Shown one piece after another: positions 18,080 through 28,238 of a DNA stretch of 64,000 bases. Position 1 is the stretch's first letter, and every line of letters begins with the position of its first letter. The translations under genes and the position numbers were made by a program. The notes under the pieces were generated by a model. The model saw nothing but the letters and a program-made list of their open reading frames with translations, ran no database searches and was not told where the DNA came from. The stretch is from Basilea psittacipulmonis DSM 24701 (lineage in GTDB: Bacteria > Pseudomonadota > Gammaproteobacteria > Burkholderiales > Burkholderiaceae_B), in assembly GCF_000743945.1 (NCBI RefSeq), contig NZ_CP009238.1, positions 248,001 to 312,000 on the forward strand, in the 5' to 3' direction.

Positions 18080-19603
18080 ATGAAAATGAAAACGAATGAT
18101 TATTTAAAACTCATATTGACATCTCATGTTTATGATGTAGCACAGGAAACGCCTTTAGAGAAAGCAAAACTTTTATCTCAACGTTTAAAAAATACCGTTT
18201 TGCTCAAAAGAGAAGATACACAGCCTGTGTTTAGTTTCAAATTAAGAGGAGCCTACAATAAGATGTCACATCTTAGTACGGCCCAGATTGAACAAGGTGT
18301 TATCGCAGCTTCGGCAGGTAATCATGCACAGGGTGTGGCAATGTCTGCTCAGAAAATGGGATGCAAAGCGGTTATCGTGATGCCTATTTCCACGCCAAAA
18401 GTAAAAGTTGAAGCGGTGAAACGTTTTGGTGCCCAAGCCGTGCTACATGGCGATAGTTATACCGATGCATACGATTATGCCAAAAAACTAGAAAAGGAAG
18501 AGGGCTTAACCTTTGTCCATCCCTTTGATGATCCTTACGTCATCGCTGGACAAGGCACCATAGGAATGGAAATCATGCGTCAATATTCAGGAAAAATTGA
18601 TGCAATTTTTTGTCCGATTGGTGGTGGAGGCTTGATCAGTGGCGTGGCCGCTTACATTAAAGCATTACACCCCCAAGTGAAAGTCATTGGTGTCCAAACA
18701 GAGGATTCTTGTGCGATGCTTCGTAGTATTAAAGCGAATCGTCGTTTGAAACTGTCGGATGTTGGCTTGTTTTCTGATGGTACCGCCGTTAAGCAGGTAG
18801 GTGCCGAAACATTTAAATTAGTAAAATCCTTGGTGGATGATTTTGTAACCGTCGATACTTATGCCTTGTGTGCCTCTATTCGTGATGTTTTCCAAGACAC
18901 GCGTTCTATCTTAGAACCATCGGGAGCATTAGCATTAGCAGGTGCTGAAGCTTATATTAAAGCACATGGATGGGAAGGTAAAACAGTGGTCGCCATTAAC
19001 TCTGGTGCAAACATGAACTTTGATCGTCTAAGGTTTGTTTCAGAACGTGCAGATGCGGGGGCGTACAAAGAAGCACTGTTTTCGGTTACCATGCCTGAAA
19101 AACAAGGTTCTTTCCGTAAGTTATGCCGTGCCATTGGATCCAGATCGGTCACAGAATTTAGCTATCGCTTGGCAGACAAAGAAATCGCCCATGTATTGGT
19201 CGGTATTCAGATTGACTCAAAAGAAGAGATTCAAAAGGTTGCCGAACAAATTCGTAAAAAAGGTTTCGAGGTGGAAGATCTGTCAAACGATGATCTGACT
19301 AAATCACATCTTCGTTTCTTATGCGGGGGTAAATCTGGGTTGGCAGATGATGAGGTGTTGTATCGTATCCAGTTCCCTGAACGCCCAGGTGCCTTGATGC
19401 GTTTCTTGCAAACCATGCAACCAAACTGGAATATTAGTTTATTTCATTATCGTAATGTAGGTTCGGATATGGGAAGTGTGCTGATTGGTATGCAGGTTCC
19501 CGTGCCTGAAAGACCTGCTTTTTTAAAGGCGTTGGATAGTATTGGTTATCCGTATTCAGAACAAACCAAAAACCCTATGTATAAAGCATTTTTGCAAAAT
19601 TAG
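18080..19603 (+). CDS. ilvA: Threonine ammonia-lyase, biosynthetic
   Basis: PLP enzyme that deaminates threonine to 2-oxobutyrate for isoleucine synthesis. The catalytic domain carries the PLP Lys54 in FSFKLRGAYN, the glycine-rich PIGGGGLISG phosphate loop, and a Ser-Gly pair near residue 315. The C-terminus has two ACT-like regulatory domains (about 330-505), as in the isoleucine-inhibited E. coli form, so feedback control is expected. The ATG is 3 bases after lptB with only a weak ribosome site, suggesting coupling. Confidence 0.95.
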   Translation: MKMKTNDYLKLILTSHVYDVAQETPLEKAKLLSQRLKNTVLLKREDTQPVFSFKLRGAYNKMSHLSTAQIEQGVIAASAGNHAQGVAMSAQKMGCKAVIVMPISTPKVKVEAVKRFGAQAVLHGDSYTDAYDYAKKLEKEEGLTFVHPFDDPYVIAGQGTIGMEIMRQYSGKIDAIFCPIGGGGLISGVAAYIKALHPQVKVIGVQTEDSCAMLRSIKANRRLKLSDVGLFSDGTAVKQVGAETFKLVKSLVDDFVTVDTYALCASIRDVFQDTRSILEPSGALALAGAEAYIKAHGWEGKTVVAINSGANMNFDRLRFVSERADAGAYKEALFSVTMPEKQGSFRKLCRAIGSRSVTEFSYRLADKEIAHVLVGIQIDSKEEIQKVAEQIRKKGFEVEDLSNDDLTKSHLRFLCGGKSGLADDEVLYRIQFPERPGALMRFLQTMQPNWNISLFHYRNVGSDMGSVLIGMQVPVPERPAFLKALDSIGYPYSEQTKNPMYKAFLQN

Positions 19604-19618
19604 AATAGGTGAACGGCA

Positions 19619-19655
19619 AACATGCTTCTTGGACAAATGATTCAAGAAGCATGTT
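19619..19655. terminator. Hairpin terminator between convergent ilvA and apt
   Basis: A perfect 13-bp stem, AACATGCTTCTTG (19619-19631) paired with 19643-19655, with an 11-base loop, fills the short gap between convergent genes. T-tracts on either side are weak, but the strength and location fit a bidirectional terminator. Confidence 0.7.
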
Positions 19656-19681
19656 AATTAGCCTTTAATCAAGGTATTTTT

Positions 19682-20215
19682 TTAGAATTGGCACACGCTA
19701 AAAACAGGCAATCCCGTTTCTTCAATAAGTTTCGATCCTTTCAATTCAGGTAGATCGATAATAGCTGCCGCTTCTACGACATTAGCACCTAGTCTTTGTA
19801 AAAGACGATGAGCAGCAATCATCGTACCACCCGTTGCGATCAAATCATCCACTAATAATACACGTTGACCAGGTTTAATCGCATCTGTATGCATTTCCAC
19901 GCTGGCATTACCATATTCTAAAGTGTATTGTTCCACGACGGTTTTAAACGGCAGTTTGCCGACTTTTCTAACAGGCACAAAACCTACATTCAATTCATAT
20001 GCCAATACACTACCGACGATAAAACCTCGTGCGTCCACCCCAGCAATTAAATCGATTTTTTTGTTCATGTAACGATAAACAAAAATATCAATAAGTGCTC
20101 TAAAGGTTAAAGGATTTTGTAATACGGGCGTGATGTCTCTGAACTGTACGCCTGGTTTAGGCCAGTCTGGCACAGTACGAATGGCTGAAGTAACAAGTTC
20201 AATAGGATTGGACAT
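19682..20215 (-). CDS. apt: Adenine phosphoribosyltransferase
   Basis: Salvages adenine with PRPP to AMP. The type I PRTase motif [14 protein letters not shown] (about residues 120-133) and the N-terminal [10 protein letters not shown] hood motif are diagnostic. Length 177 fits the family. The start at 20215 (MSNPIE) is chosen because AAGGA stands 7 bases before it on the minus strand; an upstream in-frame ATG lacks a site. It follows pxpA by 10 bases and probably ends a phoB-phoR-pxpBCA-apt transcript. Confidence 0.95.
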   Translation of the reverse strand: MSNPIELVTSAIRTVPDWPKPGVQFRDITPVLQNPLTFRALIDIFVYRYMNKKIDLIAGVDARGFIVGSVLAYELNVGFVPVRKVGKLPFKTVVEQYTLEYGNASVEMHTDAIKPGQRVLLVDDLIATGGTMIAAHRLLQRLGANVVEAAAIIDLPELKGSKLIEETGLPVFSVCQF

Positions 20216-20225
20216 ATGAATTTCC

Positions 20226-20963
20226 TTATAGTTGAGCAATAGATGCTTTTAGTTGTTGAGCAAAAGCGACTGCCTGTTTACCATCACCATGAATACAAAT
20301 AGTATCGGCATGCAGTGGAATCATTTTTCCTGAAGTACCCATGACATTACCTTTGATGATGTTTTTTATGTGTTCAATCGCAAGATGACTGTCATGAATG
20401 ACGGCATTGGGTTCAGAACGAGGTGTTAAGGTGCCTTGATCGGTATAGGTTCTGTCTGAGAATGCCTCTTCATAGACGGTCAAACCTGAAGCCTTTGCCA
20501 TTTTAACCTGTAAACTGCCTGCCAATGAATAAAGAATCATATTGGGTTGACAGTCTTTAATAGCTTGCACGATCGCTTGAGAGAAATCATGATGATTGGC
20601 ACTCATATTATATAAGGCACCATGCGGTTTGAGATGATGAATGCTTGCATGCGGATCGCAAGCTTTCACAATAGCATTCATCGCACCAATTTGGTAAACC
20701 GTTAATTCGTAAATTTCTTGTGCAGACATTTTTATCTCTCGCCTACCAAAACCCTGTTTGTCATCAAAGCCAACGTGAGCACCAATATTGACGTGATGTT
20801 TTAATGCTAATTTAACGGTTTTGAACATGGTGCTGAAGTCACCTGCATGAAAGCCACAGGCGATATTGGCTGAATCGATATAAGGCATGATGGCCTCATC
20901 ATTTCCCATCGTCCAGTTGCCATAGCTTTCACCCATATCACAGTTAATATCGATTCGTTTCAT
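20226..20963 (-). CDS. pxpA: 5-oxoprolinase subunit A (LamB/YcsF family)
   Basis: Subunit of the ATP-dependent 5-oxoprolinase PxpABC, which opens damaged glutamine's product 5-oxoproline back to glutamate. The family pattern [13 protein letters not shown] at the N-terminus, [11 protein letters not shown], and [10 protein letters not shown] are all present. Length 245 is normal when started at 20963, where ATG overlaps the pxpC stop (ATGA). Confidence 0.94.
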   Translation of the reverse strand: MKRIDINCDMGESYGNWTMGNDEAIMPYIDSANIACGFHAGDFSTMFKTVKLALKHHVNIGAHVGFDDKQGFGRREIKMSAQEIYELTVYQIGAMNAIVKACDPHASIHHLKPHGALYNMSANHHDFSQAIVQAIKDCQPNMILYSLAGSLQVKMAKASGLTVYEEAFSDRTYTDQGTLTPRSEPNAVIHDSHLAIEHIKNIIKGNVMGTSGKMIPLHADTICIHGDGKQAVAFAQQLKASIAQL

Positions 20964-21955
20964 CTGATCACCAATTCCTGTAATTCTTTCATAGGTGTTA
21001 AAGATTGTTCCAGTTTTTTCCACTTTTCTTTTCTGTCTAAGTAGAGTTCATGGGCCTTTTCTAAACTACATAACTCGAATTGTATCGAAGCATTAGGTGG
21101 AATTTGGGCGATATAACCTAAATCAGCCCAAATAACGTTGGCGATTTTAGGGTATCCGCCAGTAGTTTGTCTATCTGCCATTAAGACGATAGGTTGTCCA
21201 GCAGGGGGAAGCTGAATAGTACCAAAAACGGTGCTTTCCGATAACATATTGATCGGTTCGGTAAGTGTTAGTTTCTGGCCCTCAAGCCTAAATCCCATTC
21301 GGTTAGAAGCGGGCGTTACAACGTAGGTGCTATGAATAAAATCTTCTTGAGATGAGCTGCTTAACTTGTCCCAATGCCATCCTTTCATCACCCGTATGGT
21401 TCGTTTCTTTTGGTTTCCTAAATTGGATTCGATATAAATTTTAAACTGTTCAATGTCTTTGTGTAGCCGATTGCTAGGGGCTTTGATCGGCAAAATAGGC
21501 AATACATCACCGTTTTTTAAGGGAGCTTGTCCCAGTTTGTTTTTCATATCACAAGAACGGCTTCCCATTATGATAGGCGTTTGAACGCCACCCAAAACCG
21601 CTAAATAAGCGATATTGGTGTGTGGTTGACCACCCTCCAAAGGCGATCCAAATCTTAATACTTGACCTGCTTTAACAAAATAAGGACGCAACGATGTAAT
21701 GGGTTGATCGTCAAGAAAAGCAGGCCATTTAGTACCTGATAAAACGATATAAGTATGGGTGGTAAAGCGTAATGTGGCCCCCATGAGAGCCATTTCTAAT
21801 ACGGCATCATTTTTGTTGTTGCCCAATAATAGATTGGCGATTCGAGCGGCACTTTTGTCCATAGCACCGCATACAGGCACCCCAATATGTTGATAACCAT
21901 ATCGTCCCTCATCTTGTACCGTGCTGAGTATTCCATGTTTAATCACTTCAATCAT
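20960..21955 (-). CDS. pxpC: 5-oxoprolinase subunit C (KipA-like, carboxyltransferase AHS2 domain)
   Basis: Partner of PxpB in the 5-oxoprolinase complex. The AHS2 cyclophilin-like domain is recognised by TVQDEGRYGYQHIGVPVCGAMD at the N-terminus (here written only in part: GRYGYQHIGVP) and by VTPASNRMGFRLEG and TTGGYPKIA. The 331 residues match the family. It begins 4 bases after the pxpB stop and overlaps pxpA. Confidence 0.93.
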   Translation of the reverse strand: MIEVIKHGILSTVQDEGRYGYQHIGVPVCGAMDKSAARIANLLLGNNKNDAVLEMALMGATLRFTTHTYIVLSGTKWPAFLDDQPITSLRPYFVKAGQVLRFGSPLEGGQPHTNIAYLAVLGGVQTPIIMGSRSCDMKNKLGQAPLKNGDVLPILPIKAPSNRLHKDIEQFKIYIESNLGNQKKRTIRVMKGWHWDKLSSSSQEDFIHSTYVVTPASNRMGFRLEGQKLTLTEPINMLSESTVFGTIQLPPAGQPIVLMADRQTTGGYPKIANVIWADLGYIAQIPPNASIQFELCSLEKAHELYLDRKEKWKKLEQSLTPMKELQELVIR

Positions 21956-21959
21956 CTTA

Positions 21960-22628
21960 TTATTCTCCTAGTTCATTCAACGCGTGAAATGTTTCTTCAT
22001 TAATGCGTTTGAATTTCACTGTGCTATTAGGGGTGATCAGCGTTAAATGTTCGCTGTCATGTTGAGGGTTAAATAGCTTTAAAGGGCAACGGCCGACGAT
22101 TTGCCAACCCCCAGGCGAGGTTTTAGGATAAATAAAGCATTGGCCATTGGCGATGCCGACTGAACCAGCAGGAATAGAAAGTAGCGGATTACTTTTTCGT
22201 GTGATAGGCACTAAATCCGCGTGTAATCCTGTCATATAGGGGGCTCCAGGTGCAAAGCCCAACATCGCAACGGTAAAGGTGCTGTGAAGATGTTTCTCGA
22301 TCACGGCATCTGGACTGATATGCAGTTCTTGAGCGATGGATTCAATATCCAAATTCATTTCATAACAGATGGGTAATTCAATGATTTGGCCAGATGAGGC
22401 ATGGTGGCTTGTTTGCATATGATTTAAGGTGTTCTGAATCGCTTGACAAATTTCCTCACGTGTATGAGGAGATAAGCATTCATAACTGATACCAAGCGTT
22501 GAGAAAGCGGGAATAAAATCTCGTATGGCTTGGTGTTTGATATGTTGTAGCTGTTTAATTGCTTCGCTGTTTAAGTTTCTGACGATGAGTTGTTCATCGC
22601 CCTCATCCGTTATTGTCCATGTGTTCAT
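21960..22628 (-). CDS. pxpB: 5-oxoprolinase subunit B (KipI-like, AHS1 domain)
   Basis: AHS1-domain protein of 222 residues with the conserved MLGFAPGAPYMTGL and PRKS/SIPAGSVGIANGQ-type motifs and CFIYPKTSPGGWQIVG. Homologues include B. subtilis KipI, a sporulation kinase inhibitor, and PxpB; the complete pxpBCA set argues for the 5-oxoprolinase role. The start at 22628 lies inside the phoR 3' end (26-base overlap), so it is translationally tied to the two-component genes. Confidence 0.92.
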   Translation of the reverse strand: MNTWTITDEGDEQLIVRNLNSEAIKQLQHIKHQAIRDFIPAFSTLGISYECLSPHTREEICQAIQNTLNHMQTSHHASSGQIIELPICYEMNLDIESIAQELHISPDAVIEKHLHSTFTVAMLGFAPGAPYMTGLHADLVPITRKSNPLLSIPAGSVGIANGQCFIYPKTSPGGWQIVGRCPLKLFNPQHDSEHLTLITPNSTVKFKRINEETFHALNELGE

Positions 22629-23916
22629 GTCTCACCATCATATTGCTAGGAAAGATAATGTTGAAAGTGCTTCCTTTATTAGGCGTACTTTCGATGATTA
22701 GTTTGGCATGGTGCCTTAATACAATGTGTTTCGTAATAGCCAGTCCCAGTCCTGTACCCCCCGAAGCACGAGAACGACTTTTGTCAACGCGATAAAAACG
22801 TTCTGTGATTTTTGGAATGTCTTTTGCATCAATACCAATTCCCGTATCCTGTACACAAAATACGCCCTCACCAGATTCGTTTTGATACCAAGACGTGATA
22901 ATTTTACCTTTTTCTGGTGTATAGCGTACGGCATTACTCAGTAAATTGCTGACTACAGAAGAAAGCTCGCTTTGTTTGCCCATCACGTACAATGTATCAT
23001 CTAGATTAAAGATAAATTCGTGTTTTTCTTTTGATAGTTCAATGGCTTGTTTGGCAATATGCTGGATAACTTGAGAAAAATGACAGGGTTCACACTCTGG
23101 TAAAGCTGAGGACTCTAATACCGAAAGGGTTAATAAATCACTGACAATGGCCAACATTCTTTGTGCTTGTTGGTGCATAAGTGTTTCGTAATGTTTTCTT
23201 TGTTCATCGCTAATGGCAGAAATAGGTAATTCTTGAAGTGTTTCCAAAAATCCAATGAGCACTGTTAAAGGCGTGCGTAATTCATGAGAAACATTGGCGA
23301 CTAAATTTTGTTGTAAAGATCGTAATCGTTTAATTTCTGTAATGTCTTCACCCAAAAGCAAAATACCTTTATCGCCGTTTCGAAGTAATTGGATTTGGAG
23401 GGTTTTATGGGTCTGATGAGAAATATTTAGTTGAATAGAATGTTCCCAATTACCGCTGTTGACGTAACGATGAAATTCGGGATGACGTAATAAATTAAGT
23501 AGGTTTTGTCCTGTATCTTGATGAGGATTTAAGCCCAAAAGTTCAGAAGCGGTTTTGTTATACCATTGTATTTGAAAATGCTTGTTCATCAAGACGGCTG
23601 CTTCTGGCAACACTTCAGCCGCACTGACAATACTGTCATTTAGTTGAATGGTTTTTTGTAATGTGTGATGTAGGGCTTTTGATTTTGTGTAGATAGTTTG
23701 AATCAGTTCTGAATATAAGGTAGGTAACTCGGGTGGTTGGTGATAAAGACTGCCTTTTGCCCAGTTTTTAAACTGATATACAACGATATGATGTCGAATA
23801 ATGATAATGATCAGTACCGCGAGTAATAAAATTAATCCCGCGTGATGCCAAAAATTAATATTAAAGGCGATAACACCTAGTAAGAGGATCCCTAGTAAAA
23901 CACTTAAATGCTTCAT
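22603..23916 (-). CDS. phoR: Phosphate regulon sensor histidine kinase PhoR
   Basis: Membrane sensor kinase of the Pho system. Two N-terminal membrane segments (about residues 4-22 and 26-42) without a large periplasmic domain match PhoR. A PAS domain (about 95-190) is followed by HisKA with phospho-accepting H211 in NVSHELRTPLT. The HATPase domain has SNLLSNAVRYTPEKG (N box), DTGIGI and GGTGLGLAI (G boxes). It overlaps phoB by four bases and pxpB by 26. Confidence 0.93.
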   Translation of the reverse strand: MKHLSVLLGILLLGVIAFNINFWHHAGLILLLAVLIIIIIRHHIVVYQFKNWAKGSLYHQPPELPTLYSELIQTIYTKSKALHHTLQKTIQLNDSIVSAAEVLPEAAVLMNKHFQIQWYNKTASELLGLNPHQDTGQNLLNLLRHPEFHRYVNSGNWEHSIQLNISHQTHKTLQIQLLRNGDKGILLLGEDITEIKRLRSLQQNLVANVSHELRTPLTVLIGFLETLQELPISAISDEQRKHYETLMHQQAQRMLAIVSDLLTLSVLESSALPECEPCHFSQVIQHIAKQAIELSKEKHEFIFNLDDTLYVMGKQSELSSVVSNLLSNAVRYTPEKGKIITSWYQNESGEGVFCVQDTGIGIDAKDIPKITERFYRVDKSRSRASGGTGLGLAITKHIVLRHHAKLIIESTPNKGSTFNIIFPSNMMVRHEHMDNNG

Positions 23917-24608
23917 ATCTTTTCATCCGCTGAAAATCGGTAGCCACCGCCACGGATGGTTTGAACAAAATGTCTTAGATTTACCTTGTCTAACACCTTT
24001 CTTAAACGACGGATATGTACGTCAATGGTACGTTCTTCCAAAAACACATGATCGCCCCATACCAAATCAAGTAGTTGTGTTCGTGTATATAATCGATCAG
24101 GATGGGTGACAAAAAAGTGTAGAAGCTTGAATTCAGCAGGGCCTACCTGAATCAGTGTGTCATCGACCTGTAATTGTCGAAGATGAGGGTTTAATATAAG
24201 TGGACCAAACGTAATCATATCGTCAAGCGATTGGGGTGATTTACGCCGTAATACTGCTTTAATTCTCGCTAATAATTCTTTGGGAGAAAAAGGTTTGGTG
24301 ATATAGTCATCTACACCGACCTCAAACCCCTCGATTTTATTGCTTTCATCGGCTTTTGCTGTCAACATGATAATAGGCACATCATGACTACGTTTGTCTT
24401 GACGGATTTCTTTAATAAGTGAAAGGCCAGATTGGCCAGGTATCATCCAATCCATCAAAATAAGGTCGGGTAGTTTTTCTTGGATAATGGAACGTGCTTG
24501 TTGTGCCGAACTTGCTGTTTTAACCTTATATCCCGCCATTTCAACATTTAAAGCAATGAGCTCTTGTATGGCAATTTCATCTTCAACAATAAGTATCGTA
24601 GTATTCAT
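23913..24608 (-). CDS. phoB: Phosphate regulon response regulator PhoB
   Basis: OmpR/PhoB-type regulator. The receiver domain has E9-D10, phospho-acceptor D53 in LILMDWMIPG, Thr and Lys switch residues (IIMLTAK, YITKPFSP). The winged-helix domain covers about 130-231 with EERTIDVHIRRLRKVL recognition helix. ATG at 24608 (MNTTILIVED) gives the standard 231 residues. No convincing Pho box was found upstream. Confidence 0.95.
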   Translation of the reverse strand: MNTTILIVEDEIAIQELIALNVEMAGYKVKTASSAQQARSIIQEKLPDLILMDWMIPGQSGLSLIKEIRQDKRSHDVPIIMLTAKADESNKIEGFEVGVDDYITKPFSPKELLARIKAVLRRKSPQSLDDMITFGPLILNPHLRQLQVDDTLIQVGPAEFKLLHFFVTHPDRLYTRTQLLDLVWGDHVFLEERTIDVHIRRLRKVLDKVNLRHFVQTIRGGGYRFSADEKI

Positions 24609-24699
24609 GGGATATCGGTTAAAATGACGACAATAGTAAATCACTATACATTATCGTATATTTTTCGATGATGTGGTATTTTTATAGGTTGATGATAGG

Positions 24700-25440
24700 A
24701 TGGAAAAAGATAAAACGACACACTTTGGGTTTCAGACAGTAAAAGAAGAAGAAAAAGCCTCGAAGGTGGAAGCTGTTTTTGATTCAGTGGCTTCAAACTA
24801 TGACTTGATGAATGATCTGATGTCGGCGGGCATGCACCGTTTATGGAAGCGTTTTACGATAGGTCGAGCGAATGTTCAGCCTGGCATGAAAGTGTTGGAT
24901 ATTGCCGCAGGTACGGGAGATTTAACGGTCGCTCATGCCAAAAAAGCAGGATCGACAGGCGAAGTTTGGCATACGGATATTAATTTTTCTATGCTAAAAG
25001 AAGGCAGAAAGAAATTAGAAAACGAAGGTTTTATGCTACCTACCGTGGTATGTGACGCAGAAAAATTACCTTTTCCAGATCGTTATTTTGACGTGATTAC
25101 AGTAGCCTTTGGACTTAGAAATATGACGCATAAAGACAAAGCGTTGGCAGAGATGTATCGCGTCTTGAAACCAGGTGGTAAGTTGCTGGTGTTGGAGTTT
25201 TCTAAGGTTTACCAACCGTTATCAAAGATATATGATTGGTATTCTTTTAAGGTATTGCCTTGGTTAGGCGAAAAATTTGCGAAAGATGCAGAAAGTTATC
25301 AGTACTTGGCCGAATCGATTCGTATGCACCCAGACCAAGAAACATTAGCTCAAATGATGAGAGATGAGGGATTTAAATTAGTGCAGTACTTTAATTTAAG
25401 TGTAGGGGTAGTTGCTTTGCACGAGGGAATTAGAATTTAA
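24700..25440 (+). CDS. ubiE: Ubiquinone/menaquinone C-methyltransferase UbiE
   Basis: SAM-dependent methyltransferase for the C2 position of the quinone ring. SAM motif [12 protein letters not shown] and the UbiE signature [17 protein letters not shown] are present, as is [20 protein letters not shown]. Length 246 is normal. It heads ubiE-ubiJ-ubiB, a conserved ubiquinone cluster, and is divergent from phoB. Confidence 0.96.
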   Translation: MEKDKTTHFGFQTVKEEEKASKVEAVFDSVASNYDLMNDLMSAGMHRLWKRFTIGRANVQPGMKVLDIAAGTGDLTVAHAKKAGSTGEVWHTDINFSMLKEGRKKLENEGFMLPTVVCDAEKLPFPDRYFDVITVAFGLRNMTHKDKALAEMYRVLKPGGKLLVLEFSKVYQPLSKIYDWYSFKVLPWLGEKFAKDAESYQYLAESIRMHPDQETLAQMMRDEGFKLVQYFNLSVGVVALHEGIRI

Positions 25441-25497
25441 CGATAGCGATGAATGGGTCTTGTGTTAAAGAACGCACTATCAGATAGGAAATGAAAA

Positions 25498-26094
25498 ATG
25501 TCTGTTAATAAGTTGTCGATGCTACCTTCTGTCAATCAGGTATTGGTGGGTATCTTAAATAAAATGTTATCTAAAGAAGCTTGGGCTCAAAAACTCGTTC
25601 AAGAACAAGCAGGCAAAACGATTTGTCTGAATCTAGCGACTATCTCTTTGCTATTAATGATACAGGCGGATGGTAGCTTCAGTGAATTGAAAGAACCTGT
25701 ACAGCCTAATGTAACCTTAACGTTGAAAGCCGAACAGTTAAAACAATTCATCACCATGTCCGATCGCAGTCCCGATAAAATCGCTTCTTTGCTACATTTA
25801 GAGGGGGATGCAGGCTTAGCTCAGATGTTATCTACATTAGCAAAAGATTTAAGATGGGATATTCGTCATGATTTATCTCAAAAGATAGGTGCCATCCCTG
25901 CTGAGTTAATGATCACGGGCTTTATGAAAAGTATCGATTTTGCAAAAGATATGACAAAAAGAGCGGCCCAAACTTCAGCAGAATATTTGGCTTATGAGTA
26001 TCAGATAATGGCCAATCAAGCGGGTCTCAAAATGCTATCGCAAGATATATTGGATCTAAAAAAACGAATTGAACGCTTGGAAGTTAAGGGATAG
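25498..26094 (+). CDS. ubiJ: Ubiquinone biosynthesis accessory factor UbiJ (SCP2 domain)
   Basis: Lipid-binding accessory factor that scaffolds the ubiquinone hydroxylase/methylase complex with UbiK. The SCP2-like domain spans about residues 15-115, with VTLTLKAEQLKQFI and LEGDAGLAQMLSTLAKDLRWD. The C-terminal segment is a long helix. Sequence similarity within this family is low, and assignment is strengthened by its place between ubiE and ubiB. Confidence 0.88.
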   Translation: MSVNKLSMLPSVNQVLVGILNKMLSKEAWAQKLVQEQAGKTICLNLATISLLLMIQADGSFSELKEPVQPNVTLTLKAEQLKQFITMSDRSPDKIASLLHLEGDAGLAQMLSTLAKDLRWDIRHDLSQKIGAIPAELMITGFMKSIDFAKDMTKRAAQTSAEYLAYEYQIMANQAGLKMLSQDILDLKKRIERLEVKG

Positions 26095-26103
26095 TGAAGT
26101 AGT

Positions 26104-27648
26104 ATGGGATTTTTTCGTTTATTGAAAATATTAAATGTCGCCAGACGATATGGTTTGGACGAGATGATGCTATCTTACACCAAGAAAAGTTGGGTGATGC
26201 GAGCCATGCGTGTTATTCGTTTGGGCAGACGTTTTGATAACAGTAGAGGCGAACGCTTACGATTGGCCTTGGAAGCATTAGGGCCTATTTTTGTTAAATT
26301 TGGACAGGTGCTTTCTACACGAAGAGATTTAATTCCTGCTGATATGATTGTGGAACTGTCAAAACTTCAAGATGATGTTCCACCATTTGATTCCGATACC
26401 TCTATCCGAATTATTGAAAAAGAATTACATCAGCCTATCGATAAGCTTTTTCAGCATTTTAATCCGACTCCCGTTGCTTCAGCTTCTGTCGCACAGGTGC
26501 ACTATGCACGATTGTTTGATGGCACAGAAGTGGCAGTAAAAGTCTTACGCCCAGGTATGCTGGACATTATTGAAAAAGATTTAAGCTTGCTGAAAACGAT
26601 TGCAAAATGGGTCCAAAGATTATTGGTGGATGGAAAGCGATTAAGACCTGTGGAAGTCGTCAATGAATTTGATAAGTACTTGCACGATGAATTAGATTTG
26701 ATGATTGAAGCCTCTAACTGCAGTCAATTAAGACGTAATTTTGACACGAAAGAAAGAGAAGGATTGATTCAAATTCCAGAAGTGATATGGAGTCATACCT
26801 CCCGCCAAGTCTTTACGATGCAATGGATGAATGGCGTGCCTACTAGTCATGTTGACGTGTTGAAAGAGGCAGGCGTGGATCTAAAAGATTTGGCCCAAAA
26901 AGGAGTAGAGATTTTCTTTACTCAAGTATTTGAAGATGGTTTTTTTCATGCGGATATGCACCCTGGAAATATCTTAGTTTCGTTGGATAAGAATTCGTTT
27001 GGGCAGTATATTGGCTTGGATTATGGCATTGTAGGCAGTTTGTCTGAGTTTGATAAAAACTATTTGGCCCAAAATTTCTTGGCCTTTTTTAATCGCGATT
27101 ATCGTCGTGTGGCTCGATTGCATATCGAGTCGGGCTGGGTGCCTAAGGATACGCGTGAGGAAGAGTTGGAAGCGGCGGTGCGAGCGGTATGTGAACCATA
27201 TTTTGATCTACCGTTGTCCCAAATATCGCTAGGGCAGGTTTTAATGAGATTGTTCCAAACGTCTCGTAGATTTAATGTGGAGATCCAACCCCAATTAGTC
27301 TTATTGCAAAAAACCTTACTGAATGTAGAAGGCATGGGGCGTGATTTATACCCTGATTTAGATTTATGGGATACCGCTAAACCCTTTCTAGAAAAGTGGA
27401 TGAATCAGCGTTTGGGGCCGAAAGGATTTATTGAGAATATCAAAAAAGAAGCACCTTATTGGGCTGGCATGATTCCTGCTATGCCGAGATTAATTTATGA
27501 TCAGCTTTCTAAAGAAAATCGATTGCAGGAATTAGAAGCACAATTATCGCGGTTAAATAAACGAAGCAAAGTCAATACCTTGTTGATGGGAATCATGGCC
27601 GTTTCGTTATTAGCCATGGTGGTGTTTATGTTTGTGAAAATAGGTTAA
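26104..27648 (+). CDS. ubiB: Protein kinase-like ubiquinone biosynthesis protein UbiB
   Basis: Atypical kinase/ATPase of the ABC1/ADCK family needed for ubiquinone synthesis. The KxGQ motif ([11 protein letters not shown]), the alanine-rich loop [13 protein letters not shown] in place of a P-loop, VAVKVLRPG with the catalytic Lys, and HADMHPGNI with the metal site are all intact. A membrane segment lies at the extreme C-terminus (about residues 490-512). The downstream rfaE2 starts 2 bases after the stop. Confidence 0.95.
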   Translation: MGFFRLLKILNVARRYGLDEMMLSYTKKSWVMRAMRVIRLGRRFDNSRGERLRLALEALGPIFVKFGQVLSTRRDLIPADMIVELSKLQDDVPPFDSDTSIRIIEKELHQPIDKLFQHFNPTPVASASVAQVHYARLFDGTEVAVKVLRPGMLDIIEKDLSLLKTIAKWVQRLLVDGKRLRPVEVVNEFDKYLHDELDLMIEASNCSQLRRNFDTKEREGLIQIPEVIWSHTSRQVFTMQWMNGVPTSHVDVLKEAGVDLKDLAQKGVEIFFTQVFEDGFFHADMHPGNILVSLDKNSFGQYIGLDYGIVGSLSEFDKNYLAQNFLAFFNRDYRRVARLHIESGWVPKDTREEELEAAVRAVCEPYFDLPLSQISLGQVLMRLFQTSRRFNVEIQPQLVLLQKTLLNVEGMGRDLYPDLDLWDTAKPFLEKWMNQRLGPKGFIENIKKEAPYWAGMIPAMPRLIYDQLSKENRLQELEAQLSRLNKRSKVNTLLMGIMAVSLLAMVVFMFVKIG

Positions 27649-27650
27649 AA

Positions 27651-28127
27651 ATGGCGATTTTGTTTGAAAAGAAAATACGTAGTTTGGATGAATTGCTAAC
27701 TGTCATACCGCACTTGCCTCGTCCGATTGTCTTTACCAATGGTGTTTTTGATATTTTGCATCGTGGACATGTGTCTTATTTAGACGAGGCAAAACAACTG
27801 GGGGCCACGCTGATTGTGGCAGTCAATACGGATGAATCGGTGAAAAGACTTGGTAAGGGGGAAGATCGTCCGATCAATTCTGAAACAGACCGTCAGGCGA
27901 TGTTGGCTGCGTTAGAAAGTGTCGATTATGTGACGACTTTTTCTCAAGATACGCCCTATGAGCTGATTGCCCAGATTCGCCCAGATATTATTGTGAAAGG
28001 TGGGGATTATGATATGGACAAATTGCCTGAAACGGCCTTGGTGAAAACTTGGGGAGCAAAGGCGGTTGCCATTGATTTTCAGTTTGATCGCTCAACCACA
28101 CAGTTGTTAAAACGTATTCGTGGCTAA
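27651..28127 (+). CDS. rfaE2: D-glycero-beta-D-manno-heptose 1-phosphate adenylyltransferase (stand-alone RfaE2)
   Basis: Forms ADP-heptose for LPS inner core. The nucleotidyltransferase signature FTNGVFDILHRGH (HxGH) and the C-terminal FDRSTTQLLKRI match the C-terminal half of E. coli HldE. At 158 residues the kinase half is absent, as in other Betaproteobacteria where hldA/rfaE1 is separate. Translation is probably coupled to ubiB. Confidence 0.94.
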   Translation: MAILFEKKIRSLDELLTVIPHLPRPIVFTNGVFDILHRGHVSYLDEAKQLGATLIVAVNTDESVKRLGKGEDRPINSETDRQAMLAALESVDYVTTFSQDTPYELIAQIRPDIIVKGGDYDMDKLPETALVKTWGAKAVAIDFQFDRSTTQLLKRIRG

Positions 28128-28205
28128 GTGACTTCAAGGTGCTATAGCTAACTTTTTTAAAGTAAGCGGCGTGTTTTTTGAAAAATAATATTAGCTTATC
28201 ATTAA

Positions 28206-28236
28206 AAAATAGGCCTTCAATGTGAGGGCCTATTTT
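28206..28236. terminator. Bidirectional intrinsic terminator between rfaE2 and the ABC exporter
   Basis: AAAATAGGCC (28206-28215) pairs with GGCCTATTTT (28227-28236) around an 11-base loop. A-tract on one side and T-tract on the other make it suitable for both converging transcripts. Confidence 0.85.
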
Positions 28237-28238
28237 AC

